From Bradyrhizobium cajani (GTDB taxonomy: Bacteria > Pseudomonadota > Alphaproteobacteria > Rhizobiales > Xanthobacteraceae), in NCBI RefSeq assembly GCF_009759665.1, contig NZ_WQNE01000016.1:62001-126000 (forward strand): a stretch of DNA of 64,000 nucleotides, read 5' to 3'. Of this stretch, positions 41,426 to 50,336 are shown in pieces. The position numbers and the translations under genes are program-made. Below the pieces are notes generated by a model. The model was not told the DNA's origin, did no database searches, and saw only the letters and a list, made by a program, of their open reading frames with translations. Every line of letters begins with the position of its first letter. Position 1 is the stretch's first letter.

Positions 41426-44400
41426 GTGAACATCGCGGAATGGCTTCGTGGCCTTGGGCTGGAACGCTACTTCCAGGCCTTCCAGGATGCGGAAGTCACG
41501 CCTGAGGTCCTGCCAGAGCTGACTGAGGACGACCTGCGGGAACTCGGTTTGCCGCTCGGCCCGCGCAAGACGGTGCTGAAGGCAATTCACGCACTCGCCG
41601 TGCCGAGCGGTCCCATACCCGTGAAGGTTCGCGCTGCGGCCGAACAGCCAAAACTGCCACTGCCGTCGGAAGCAGACCGGCGGCAGCTCACAGTCATGTT
41701 CGTCGATCTGGTCGGCTCGACTGCGCTCGCCTCGGGACGTGACCCTGAGGAGGTGCGGGACCTGATACAGGCCTACCACAACACGGTCGCGAGCGAGATC
41801 ACCCGGTTCGAGGGTCACGTTGCCAAGTTTCTGGGCGACGGCGTTCTCGCTTACTTCGGCTGGCCGCGCGCGCATGAAGATGAGGCGGAGCGTGCGGTTC
41901 GCGCCGGGCTTCGGATATCCAAGGCGGTCGCAGCCCTTACCGAGCCGACTGGTGCAGCACTTGCCGCTCGCGTTGGCATCGCAACCGGTCTGGTCGTCGT
42001 CGGCGAACTGGTTGGCGAGGGAGAAGCCCGCGAGCGGTCGGTCATTGGAGAGACCCCAAATCTGGCCGCCCGCTTGCAAGGGCTCGCCGAACCCGGAGGC
42101 GTTGTAATCGCCGTTTCGACGCGCCGCCTTATCGGAGAAGCCTTCATATATCAGGACCTGGGGACGGTACCTCTCAAGGGTTTCCCTGGACCGGTGCAGG
42201 CGTGGCTCGTCACCGGCGAGGGCGCGGCCGAGAGTCGATTTGATGCCCAGCACGGGATGTCGACGACTGCTCTGGTCGGGCGCGATCAGGAACTCGCACT
42301 TCTCCTAGACCGCTGGGAACAAGCGAAAGGGCGAGAGGGACAGATCGTCCTGCTGGGCGGCGAACCCGGCATCGGCAAATCCCACCTCGTGCGCGCGCTA
42401 CGCGACCGGCTTGCAGGCGTGCCGCACACACGCCTCAGCCATTTCTGTTCGCCGTTCCATACCAACAGCGCCTTGTATCCTATCGTGGGGCTCCTTGAAC
42501 GGGCAGCGGGAATACGGCGGGAGGCCCCTTCCGAAGAACAGCTCGATAACCTCGAGGCGATGCTCACTCTTGCGACGGACGACGTGCGTGACAGTGCGCC
42601 GATTCTCGCGGACCTGTTGGCGATCCCGACAGGCAAGCGCTACTCTCCATTGGAGCTTAGCCCACACCAAAAAAAGGAACGAACCTTCCAGGCTTTGCTG
42701 GAGCAGATAAAGGGCTTGGCGGCAAAGCAACCGGTTCTTGCCATTTACGAGGACGTCCACTGGGCCGATCCCACCACGCTCGAACTCATTGATCGGGCTG
42801 TTGACGAGGTGCAGCGCCACTCGATCCTGATGGTTGTTACTTTCCGATCGGAATTCGTGCCGCGCTGGACGGCGCATGGACATGTGGCGGCAATCTTTTT
42901 GAGCCGGCTGGGGCGCAGGCAAGGTACTGCCGTGGTCGACCGGATAACCGGCGGCAAGCTGCTTCCGCAGGAGGTGCTCGAGCAGATTTTAGCCAAGACG
43001 GACGGCGTGCCGCTGTTCGTCGAGGAGCTCACCAAGACCGTCCTGGAATCCGGGCTGCTCAGGGATCGGGGGAGCTGCTATGAGCTTATGGGTCCTTTGC
43101 CGCCGCTGGCGATCCCGACAACGCTCCAGGATTCGTTGATGGCCCGTCTTGACCGGTTGGCACCCGTTAAGGAGGTCGCCCAGATCGCGGCCTGCATTGG
43201 GCGTGAGTTTGGACATAACCTGTTGAAAGCCGTAACGCCGCTCGATGAAGATGCCCTCCAGCGCGCCATCAATGAACTCCTGGAGGCGGAACTCATCTTC
43301 CGGCGTGGAGTGCCTCCGGATATCGGCTACAGCTTCAAACATGCGCTGGTACAGGACATCGCGCACGAGAGTCTCCTGAAGAGCAAGCGACAGCAGATCC
43401 ACACGCGTATCGCCGCAGCTCTAAGAGAACATTATCCTGCCCGTGCGGAGATGGAGCCGGAGACGATAGCTTTACATCTCGCAGAGGCCGGCCTGGCGGC
43501 CAACGCGGTCGGCTATTGGCTGCAGGCCGGCCGAAATGCCGCCGGACGTTCCGCCAATCTCGAAGCAATCACTCATCTCACAAGAGGGCTGCAGGCGCTC
43601 AACGCCTGTCCTGAAGGGCCGGAGCGGGATCGCCAAGAACTCGCGCTTCAGACGGCAATTGGAGGTCCGCTGATCGCCATTCATGGCTACACGGCTCCTC
43701 AGCTTGGCACTGCCTTCAGCAGGGCTCACGCGCTCTGCCGCGAGCTCGATGACACAGATGCGTTGTTCGCTACACTCAGCGGCAAGTATATTTTTCATTT
43801 CGTGAGAGGCGACTACGGCGCCATGCAGAGACTGGTTGGCGAGGCACGCCTCGCCGCCGAACGCACCAGGGACACGGCGCTGGAATTGGCCGCGCATCGC
43901 ATGGCGGCTCTCACAGCCATGCACGCGGGTGACTTTCCTGCGGCCCACTCCGAGTTCGAGACGATCTTGAGCCGCTATGACCCGGACACCCATCGGCCAG
44001 CGCCTGTGCACTATGTCCATGATCCGAAGGCCTCCGCGTTACCTTACCTGGCCATCGTGCTTTGGATCCTTGGCTATCCCGACCAGGCCCTGAGAACAAG
44101 CCGCGCGGCGTTTGAGTACGCTGCGGAGCTGAACCAGACGAACCTTACCGCCCACGTCGCGGTCTATGGCGGAGCGGGACCTGCGGAGCTGATGGGTGAC
44201 GTGGCGGCGGTGCATGCGCACGCCGACGCCATCATCAACCTCGCCGATCAGCACAGCTTGAACTACTGGCGGCTGAGCGGCCTCATCCTTCGGGGCTGGG
44301 TCATGGCGCAGGAAGGTGACGCGGAGGGTGGCCTGGCGCTCATGCGCAAAGGTTTGAATGATCGAGACGGACTGGGAGCCAGCTGGTACCAGGTCCGCTA

Positions 44401-44797
44401 CTTGTGCATGCTCGCATCAATCCATTTGCAACTCGGAGATGGCGAGAAAGGGCTCACGGCGCTGGCAGAGGCAAAGGACCTCTCCGCTCGCAATGACGAA
44501 CATATGTGGGAGGCAGAAGTTGCACGCATCGATGGCGAACTGCGGCGCATTCGTGGAGCTCCGGCGGATGCGGTCGAGGCTTGTTTGCAAACTGCACTTG
44601 ATGTGGCACGCAGGCAAGGTGCGAAGTCGTTCGAGCTGCGTGCGGCCATGGGTCTGGCCCGGCTTTGGGGCGACGAAGGCAGACTTATCGAGGCGCGAGC
44701 CCTCCTTGCCTCAACGTACGGATGGTTTACGGAAGGCTTCGAAACGTCCGATCTGCTCGCCGCCAGGGCACTCACCGCGGAATTGGCTGAGCTTTAG
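41426..44797 (+). CDS. SAM - class III adenylate/guanylate cyclase - ATPase - TPR protein
   Basis: A 1123-residue multidomain regulator. SAM domain (1-60), class III cyclase domain (85-265), AAA/STAND-type ATPase (about 283-600) and a C-terminal TPR-rich region to the end. Cyclase residues are present: metal ligands Asp94 (FVDLVGST) and Asp138 (FLGDGVLAYF), substrate Lys134, and Asn212/Arg216 in PNLAARLQ. The position usually Asp in adenylate cyclases is Glu/Thr (GETPN), as is common in this group. Walker A is GGEPGIGKS (311-319) and a Walker B-like DVHWADPT follows. GTG start 41426 with GAGGAGG. Flanked by duplicated GGDEF-EAL 5' sequence, so possibly acquired. Confidence 0.92.
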   Translation: MNIAEWLRGLGLERYFQAFQDAEVTPEVLPELTEDDLRELGLPLGPRKTVLKAIHALAVPSGPIPVKVRAAAEQPKLPLPSEADRRQLTVMFVDLVGSTALASGRDPEEVRDLIQAYHNTVASEITRFEGHVAKFLGDGVLAYFGWPRAHEDEAERAVRAGLRISKAVAALTEPTGAALAARVGIATGLVVVGELVGEGEARERSVIGETPNLAARLQGLAEPGGVVIAVSTRRLIGEAFIYQDLGTVPLKGFPGPVQAWLVTGEGAAESRFDAQHGMSTTALVGRDQELALLLDRWEQAKGREGQIVLLGGEPGIGKSHLVRALRDRLAGVPHTRLSHFCSPFHTNSALYPIVGLLERAAGIRREAPSEEQLDNLEAMLTLATDDVRDSAPILADLLAIPTGKRYSPLELSPHQKKERTFQALLEQIKGLAAKQPVLAIYEDVHWADPTTLELIDRAVDEVQRHSILMVVTFRSEFVPRWTAHGHVAAIFLSRLGRRQGTAVVDRITGGKLLPQEVLEQILAKTDGVPLFVEELTKTVLESGLLRDRGSCYELMGPLPPLAIPTTLQDSLMARLDRLAPVKEVAQIAACIGREFGHNLLKAVTPLDEDALQRAINELLEAELIFRRGVPPDIGYSFKHALVQDIAHESLLKSKRQQIHTRIAAALREHYPARAEMEPETIALHLAEAGLAANAVGYWLQAGRNAAGRSANLEAITHLTRGLQALNACPEGPERDRQELALQTAIGGPLIAIHGYTAPQLGTAFSRAHALCRELDDTDALFATLSGKYIFHFVRGDYGAMQRLVGEARLAAERTRDTALELAAHRMAALTAMHAGDFPAAHSEFETILSRYDPDTHRPAPVHYVHDPKASALPYLAIVLWILGYPDQALRTSRAAFEYAAELNQTNLTAHVAVYGGAGPAELMGDVAAVHAHADAIINLADQHSLNYWRLSGLILRGWVMAQEGDAEGGLALMRKGLNDRDGLGASWYQVRYLCMLASIHLQLGDGEKGLTALAEAKDLSARNDEHMWEAEVARIDGELRRIRGAPADAVEACLQTALDVARRQGAKSFELRAAMGLARLWGDEGRLIEARALLASTYGWFTEGFETSDLLAARALTAELAEL

Positions 44798-44810
44798 TGC
44801 TTATTTCGAC

Positions 44811-44880
44811 GAGCCCGTCGTCGGCGCATTCGGGCGCGGCCAGCAGCACCTCCGGAGTTTCTGTCGCAAGGCAATCAGTG
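44811..44880 (-). pseudogene. 5' fragment of a GGDEF-EAL gene
   Basis: Bases 44811-44870 match 40661-40720, the start of the PAS-GGDEF-EAL gene, at 49 of 60 positions without gaps and in the same orientation. Read on the minus strand it encodes ATETPEVLLAAPECADDGLV, against LTETADVLLAALERADDGIV of the intact gene. It ends abruptly 13 bp from the cyclase stop, so the rest of that copy is gone. Confidence 0.75.
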
Positions 44881-44905
44881 CGGAGGGAACGTATTCGGCG
44901 TCGGA

Positions 44906-46207
44906 TCACGCCTGGAGCTTGTGCAGCCGGCCCGCTACCGCCCGCACCTTGCGCGGCGCGGCCTGCCAGATCGCGAGCGCCGACAATCCGCTCACGACCA
45001 TCGCGATGCCGAAGGCGAGCGTATAGTCGCCGGCGCGATCATAGAGCACGCCGGTCAACCACGGTCCGGCCGCACCGCCGGCCAATGCCGCCAGCATGAT
45101 CGTACCGAAGATGCTGCCCTGGTGCTTGCCCTGGAAGATCTCGAACACCACCGCACCCATGATCGAGGTGAGGCCGTAGCCGAGCGCGCCTTGCGTGAAC
45201 ACCATGACGTAGACCAGCCACAATGACGGCTGGAATTTCAGCACCATCAGCGCCGCGAAAGAGATCGCAAACCCTGCACAGCTGATCGCCCACACCCATT
45301 CCCGCCCGATCCGGTCGGAGACGTGGCCGAGCAGGATCTGGCCGGGAATGCCGAGCAGGCTGACGATGCCGAGCGCCCAGACCGCGACGTTCGGGCTGAA
45401 GCCGATGTCGAGCAGGAATTTGGTCTGGTGCACCTGCACCGCGTACCAGATGTAAAGGCCGCAGAAATAGCCGACCGCGATCCACCAGAAGCGCGCGGTC
45501 GCGACGGCGCGTTTCAGCGTCCAATCGGTATTGACCCAGACGGGATCGACGACGTTGGAAACTGGCTTTGCGGCGCCGGCGGCCGGCGCGGCATCGCCGT
45601 CTGCCTGGAGGCCGATATCCTCGGGGCGCTTGTGCAGGAACAGATTGATCGGCGCCAGCACGACCAGGATGAGCAGGCCCATCGCGGTGCAGGCGGTGCG
45701 CCAGCCGGCCCCTTCGATCATGTGCTGCACCCAAGGCAGCAGCGTCACCGAGCCGATGCCGACGCCGGCGAAGGCGATGCCGATGGCAAAGCCGCGCTTG
45801 CGGATGAACCAGTTCGGCAGGAACAGCGACTGGCCGGAATAGCCGAGACACACCGAGCCGGCGCCGACCATGACGCCGATGGTGACGTAGAGATGCCAGG
45901 GCGCGCTGGTGAGCGGCGCGAGCAGGAGTCCGCCGCCCATCAGCACGATGCCGAGCTCCATCACCGCGCGCGGGCCGGCGCGGTCCATCAGGCGCCCGAT
46001 CAGCGGGCTGACCACGCCGGAGACGACGAAGCCGAAGGAGAAGGCGCCCGCGGTGACGCCGCGCTCCCAGCCGAATTCGGAGATGATCGGCGGAAAGAAC
46101 AATGAGAAGGCGGTGCGCGCGTTGACGCCGATCGCCATGGTGACAAAGGTCACGGCGACCACGACCCAGCCGTAGAAGAACGGAAGCCGCATTTTTGTGT
46201 ATTTCAT
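44906..46207 (-). CDS. MFS transporter (oxalate/formate antiporter-like)
   Basis: A 433-residue, 12-helix major facilitator. MKYTKMRLPFFYGWVVVAVTF opening with a Tyr/Gly-rich first helix, motif A-like GRLMDRAGPRAVME after helix 2, and a second half joined by a polar loop (HKRPEDIGLQADGDAAP). The FYGWVVV and SEFGW segments are common in the oxalate/formate antiporter and monocarboxylate subgroup (OFA/MCT), so a small carboxylate is a plausible substrate. ATG 46207 is chosen; the in-frame extension upstream looks non-coding. Single gene on the minus strand. Confidence 0.88.
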   Translation of the reverse strand: MKYTKMRLPFFYGWVVVAVTFVTMAIGVNARTAFSLFFPPIISEFGWERGVTAGAFSFGFVVSGVVSPLIGRLMDRAGPRAVMELGIVLMGGGLLLAPLTSAPWHLYVTIGVMVGAGSVCLGYSGQSLFLPNWFIRKRGFAIGIAFAGVGIGSVTLLPWVQHMIEGAGWRTACTAMGLLILVVLAPINLFLHKRPEDIGLQADGDAAPAAGAAKPVSNVVDPVWVNTDWTLKRAVATARFWWIAVGYFCGLYIWYAVQVHQTKFLLDIGFSPNVAVWALGIVSLLGIPGQILLGHVSDRIGREWVWAISCAGFAISFAALMVLKFQPSLWLVYVMVFTQGALGYGLTSIMGAVVFEIFQGKHQGSIFGTIMLAALAGGAAGPWLTGVLYDRAGDYTLAFGIAMVVSGLSALAIWQAAPRKVRAVAGRLHKLQA

Positions 46208-46312
46208 CCCTGGACGGTCTTTCGGACCATCTGGGGATGTCCGGGTCAAGCGCTTTTCGCGCATGCCCGTTGAGCGGTGGACTTACCGCATTTGCGAGCG
46301 GTTTCCCTGCGG

Positions 46313-46446
46313 CCCATCCTTCTTGACGCCCGCTTCAGGCGGGCTCCTCAGGATGAGGACGGAGTGCGTGGCAACAGTCTCAACCGGCACCGATGCTGCT
46401 TAGCCTGATCCTGAGGAGCGCGGAACGCGCGTCTCGAAGGACGAGG
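46313..46446. repeat. Dispersed palindromic repeat units
   Basis: Two units of the family seen at 22309-22421: 46313-46358 (CCCATCCTTCTTGACGCCCG... ending CCTCAGGATGAGG) and 46405-46446 (CTGATCCTGAGGAGCGCGG... ending GTCTCGAAGGACGAGG). They occupy the gap between the MFS and CHASE-GGDEF-EAL genes, together with unremarkable sequence. Confidence 0.75.
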
Positions 46447-46453
46447 CGTGCGC

Positions 46454-48883
46454 TCAGGCGGCGTCGAGCCGTGACGGTTTGACCGGCGCGTCGAACAGAA
46501 TCCGCTCGATTGGCTGCGGACGTCCGAACAGATAGCCTTGCGCGAAGTTGACGCCGAGCGCCTTCAGCCGCTCGAACTCCTCGCGGGTCTCGACGCCTTC
46601 GGCGGTGACCGACATGTCCAGCCCGCGGGCCAGCGTCACGATCGAGGAGATGATGGCGGAGCTGCGCGGCTGATGCGTGAGGTTTCGGATGAACGATTTG
46701 TCGATCTTGATCTTGTCGAACGGGAACGCGGTCAGATAGCTCAGCGACGAGTAACCGGTGCCGAAATCGTCGAGCGCGAGCTCGACGCCGATGCTCTTCA
46801 GCCGCTCCATGAAGGCGTGGTTCTCGACCCCGCGCTCCAGCAGCACGGATTCGGTGATCTCGATCTCGAGCCGATGGGGCGGCAGGCCGGAATCGGCGAG
46901 CGCGGCGGAGATCACCTCGAACAGATCGGCCTCCTTGAACTGGATCGGCGACAGGTTCACGGCGACCGCGAGCTCGGAGGGCCAGCCGGCCGCGTCCGCG
47001 CAGGCCCGCCGCAGCACGAATTCGCCGAGCGGCACGATCAGTCCGGTCTCCTCGGCAAGCGCAATGAACTGGTCCGGCGGAATCAGGCCGCGCGTCGGAT
47101 GCCGCCAGCGCACCAGCGCCTCGAAGCCGCGCCGCGCGCCGCTGAGGGCATCGACGAACGGCTGATAGTGCACCTCCAGCTGGCACCGCGCAATGGCGTC
47201 GCGCAAATCCCCTTCCAGCGTGTTGCGCGCCTCGAGCTCGGCCGACAGCGCCTCGTCGTAGATGGTGAAACAGTTGCGGCCCGCCGATTTCGAGCGGTAG
47301 AGCGCGAGGTCCGCCTTCTTCAGCAGCTGCTCCTGGTCGCCGCCGTGATCCGGCGCGATCGCGATGCCGATGCTGGTACCGATCTCCACGCGATGTCCGG
47401 GCAGCGGGAACGGCTCGGCCACGAGCTTGGCGATCCGTGCGGCCAGCTCGGTCGAGCAGGCGCGCTGATCCTCGCAAGCTTCCTGGATGATGGCGAACTC
47501 GTCGCCGCCGAGCCGCGCCAGCACATCGGTCGCGCGCACCGCGGATTTCAGCCGCTGCGCCACCTGGCGCAGCAGCGTATCGCCGGCGCCGTGACCGAGG
47601 GAGTCGTTGACGTTCTTGAAACGGTCGAGGTCGAGCATCAGGATCGAGAAGGCCGGGCCGCCGTCCTCCAGCCGGCCGTTGAGCTCGTCGAGCCGGGCGA
47701 GGAAGAAGGCGCGGTTCGGCAGCCCCGTCAGGATGTCGGTCTGGGCGAGCTCGAGCACCCGCCGGTTGGCCAGCGACAGCCGCCGCGAATTGCGGCTTGC
47801 GAGCATGAGATAGGTCGCGAGCGACAGCGTGAGCAGCATGCCGACGATGATGACCGCGACCGCGCGGTCGTAGGACGACTCCAGCGGACCGCCCGCCGTC
47901 GGCATCGCGCGCACCTGCCAGTCGCCATCGCCGATCTTGAGGCTGCCGGACCAGTGCAGCGCGCGCGCAACGTCCCGCATCGACTGCGGCGCCGTGGAAG
48001 CCGACGAATAATCCGGCCGCATTTCCGCCAGGCTGACGATCTGTCCCGTGAAGGGCGGATAGACGTTGACGCTGACCGCGGGGCTCGCGCCGGTCGTCAC
48101 GCGTATGGACTGGATCAGCAGCGGCAGGTCGAAGATGCCGATGACGAAGCCCGCCAGATTGCGGCGCCGGTCCGCGACCGTGTCACGTGACGTTCCCTTG
48201 GCATAGACGGGAATGGCGACGAGAACGTCGGGCAGCCGACCGCCCTCCTTCGGTTCGTAGAGGTGCGTGCGAATGGCGGCGGTCCGGTCGTTGTCGCGCG
48301 CGCGCTCGAGGACCGCGCGACGTTCGGGAACCGTCGCGTAATCCATGCCGTAGACCGAGGACGTCTTCGGCTGGGTCGAGTAGAACACCGGGAAATATTC
48401 GTCGCTCTGCGGCGCAACGGCAAAGCTCTCGCCCTGGAGCGACTTGATGCGATAGCCGGACACCCCATCCGTGATCGCGGCGGCCTCGTATTCGGCACGC
48501 TCCTTGCGGTTCACGCGCGGCAGCCAGGCAATGCGCAGCATGCCGGGGTGACGCTCGAACAGCCGGGCGCTGAAGGTCTCGAATTCGCTGCGGGTGATTT
48601 CCTCATTGGTCGATTCGAACAACGTGCGCAGTGCGACGAGCCTGGAGATATACTCGTTCATGCCGTTCTGCATGACGATCGCTTCGGTTTCGGCAACGTT
48701 CTCGAACTCGATCCTGTTGACGCGGTCTTCCCAGCGCGCCACGGCGGCTGCGCCCACGACCGAGAACAGAAGACCGACGCCGACCGCGACGAGCGCAGGG
48801 CGATAGAGACCGAGCAGCGGCGCGGCACGCCACCATCCCGTCCCACGCCTCCGATCCTGATCGTTCTGATCGCGACCGCCCAT
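46454..48883 (-). CDS. CHASE-GGDEF-EAL membrane-bound cyclic-di-GMP enzyme
   Basis: An 809-residue inner-membrane signalling protein. Helix 1 (about 25-48), a periplasmic CHASE sensor (about 65-280), helix 2 (about 345-365), GGDEF (about 385-550) and EAL (about 555-800). Both enzymatic halves appear intact: GGDEF with an RATD inhibitory site five residues before it, and FEALVRW, VNLSPIQF, IEITESVL, DDFGTGYSS, IKIDKSF and TAEGVET in the EAL half. It may both make and break c-di-GMP, gated by an extracytoplasmic small-molecule signal. ATG 48883 is preferred over a TTG four codons earlier. Confidence 0.93.
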   Translation of the reverse strand: MGGRDQNDQDRRRGTGWWRAAPLLGLYRPALVAVGVGLLFSVVGAAAVARWEDRVNRIEFENVAETEAIVMQNGMNEYISRLVALRTLFESTNEEITRSEFETFSARLFERHPGMLRIAWLPRVNRKERAEYEAAAITDGVSGYRIKSLQGESFAVAPQSDEYFPVFYSTQPKTSSVYGMDYATVPERRAVLERARDNDRTAAIRTHLYEPKEGGRLPDVLVAIPVYAKGTSRDTVADRRRNLAGFVIGIFDLPLLIQSIRVTTGASPAVSVNVYPPFTGQIVSLAEMRPDYSSASTAPQSMRDVARALHWSGSLKIGDGDWQVRAMPTAGGPLESSYDRAVAVIIVGMLLTLSLATYLMLASRNSRRLSLANRRVLELAQTDILTGLPNRAFFLARLDELNGRLEDGGPAFSILMLDLDRFKNVNDSLGHGAGDTLLRQVAQRLKSAVRATDVLARLGGDEFAIIQEACEDQRACSTELAARIAKLVAEPFPLPGHRVEIGTSIGIAIAPDHGGDQEQLLKKADLALYRSKSAGRNCFTIYDEALSAELEARNTLEGDLRDAIARCQLEVHYQPFVDALSGARRGFEALVRWRHPTRGLIPPDQFIALAEETGLIVPLGEFVLRRACADAAGWPSELAVAVNLSPIQFKEADLFEVISAALADSGLPPHRLEIEITESVLLERGVENHAFMERLKSIGVELALDDFGTGYSSLSYLTAFPFDKIKIDKSFIRNLTHQPRSSAIISSIVTLARGLDMSVTAEGVETREEFERLKALGVNFAQGYLFGRPQPIERILFDAPVKPSRLDAA

Positions 48884-49091
48884 CTTGATCCGCAAGTCCC
48901 CATCGCGCAGCGGCTCGAACTTCTGGTTGAGCCACCGGAACCACTATCGGACAAGGATCGCGGTTAAGAACTGCACAATTTTGACACCGGGGTGCGCCGC
49001 ATTGCGCGGCTTAGTTAACGATTGCCCCTGCAAGTCGCGGCAGTCTGCCGGTAATTTGCCGGTTTTACCCGGAGTCTTACGGACCATCGAT

Positions 49092-49113
49092 CAGGTTGCG
49101 GGTTAGCAACCTG
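49092..49113. other. Inverted repeat in a divergent promoter region
   Basis: CAGGTTGC (49092-49099) and GCAACCTG (49106-49113) form a perfect 8-bp inverted repeat with a 6-bp spacer, 57 bp before the binding-protein gene and about 200 bp from the divergent CHASE-GGDEF-EAL gene. It may be an operator; no adjacent regulator is present. Confidence 0.4.
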
Positions 49114-49169
49114 TTCAGGCCGCAGAACTATCGTTTCCACAACGCATCCCGCATCCGGCAAACCATCTC

Positions 49170-50336
49170 ATGACACGATCGCGATCCGCGACATACGTCG
49201 CCTTGACCATCGCATTGCTGGCAGCGGCGACGCTTCCAGCGAAAGGCGACGAGGTCGGCGTCAGCGACGATGCGATCCTGTTCGGCCAGGCCGCCGCGCT
49301 CGAGGGTCCCTCCTCCGCACTCGGACAGCAGATGCGGCAGGGCATCGTCGCGGCGTTCACCGAGATCAACGCCAAAGGCGGCGTTCACGGCCGCAAGCTC
49401 CAGCTGATCAGCCGCGACGACGGCTACGACCCCGACCGCTCGGTGGCGCAGACGCTGCGCCTGATCGAGGAGGACAAGGTGTTCGCGCTGATCGGCGCGG
49501 TGGGCACGCCGACCGCGATGGCGACAATACCGATCACCAGCGCCAGGAACGTGCCCTTCATCGGCCCGTTCACCGGCGCCGAATTCCTGCGCGACCTCGA
49601 GCTTGCCAACGTCGTCAACATCCGCGCGAGCTATGGCGCCGAGGCCGAAGCGTGGATCAAGCATCTCACCGAGGATCGCAAGTTCACCCGCATCGGCATC
49701 TTCTACCAGGACGACTCGTTCGGCCGCGACGGTCTTGCCGGGGTGAAGCGCGCGCTCGCCAAGCGCGGCCTCGAGCTCGCCGCCGAGGGCACCTTCGAAC
49801 GCAACACCCGCGCGGTCCGCCCGGCCTGGCGGGTGATCAAGAGAGCCGAGCCCGAAGCCATCGTCATGGTCGGGACCTACGGTCCCTGCGCGGAATTCAT
49901 CAAGCTCGCGCATCGCAGCGGCTTCAATCCGACCTTCGTCAACATCTCCTTCGTCGGTGCCAATGCGCTCGCCAGGGAGCTCGGCCCCGAGGGCGAAGGC
50001 GTCATCGTCTCGCAGGTCGTGCCGTTTCCCTGGGATCGCTCCCTGCGGCTCGTCGCCGACTACCAGGCGGCGCAGAAGGCGTTCGACCCGGCGCTGACAC
50101 CGGACTTCGTGTCGCTCGAAGGCTATCTCTCCGGCCGCCTCGCGGCGGCGGCGCTGGAACAGGCCGGACCGAAGCCGACGCGCGCGAGCCTGTTGCGCGC
50201 GATCAACGATGTCGGCCGCTTCGACATCAGCGGCACCATCGTCACCGTCGGCATGCGCATGATCGACACGCCGCCGAAGGTGTTTCTGACCGTGATCCAG
50301 AAGGACGGAACGTTCAAGGCGGTGGACAGGCTTTAG
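49170..50336 (+). CDS. ABC transporter substrate-binding protein (branched-chain amino-acid/Peripla_BP_6 type)
   Basis: A 388-residue periplasmic binding protein. The signal peptide (about 1-26, ending LPAKG|D) is followed by GVSDDAILFGQAAALEGPSSALGQQMRQG, the ligand-cradling start of the family, and the middle lobe segments IGIFYQDDSFGRDGLAGVKRAL and AIVMVGTYGPCAEFIK. No ABC permease or ATPase is next to it, so it works with a transporter encoded elsewhere or as a ligand-sensing accessory. Its stop overlaps the convergent dehydrogenase gene by four bases. Confidence 0.9.
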   Translation: MTRSRSATYVALTIALLAAATLPAKGDEVGVSDDAILFGQAAALEGPSSALGQQMRQGIVAAFTEINAKGGVHGRKLQLISRDDGYDPDRSVAQTLRLIEEDKVFALIGAVGTPTAMATIPITSARNVPFIGPFTGAEFLRDLELANVVNIRASYGAEAEAWIKHLTEDRKFTRIGIFYQDDSFGRDGLAGVKRALAKRGLELAAEGTFERNTRAVRPAWRVIKRAEPEAIVMVGTYGPCAEFIKLAHRSGFNPTFVNISFVGANALARELGPEGEGVIVSQVVPFPWDRSLRLVADYQAAQKAFDPALTPDFVSLEGYLSGRLAAAALEQAGPKPTRASLLRAINDVGRFDISGTIVTVGMRMIDTPPKVFLTVIQKDGTFKAVDRL

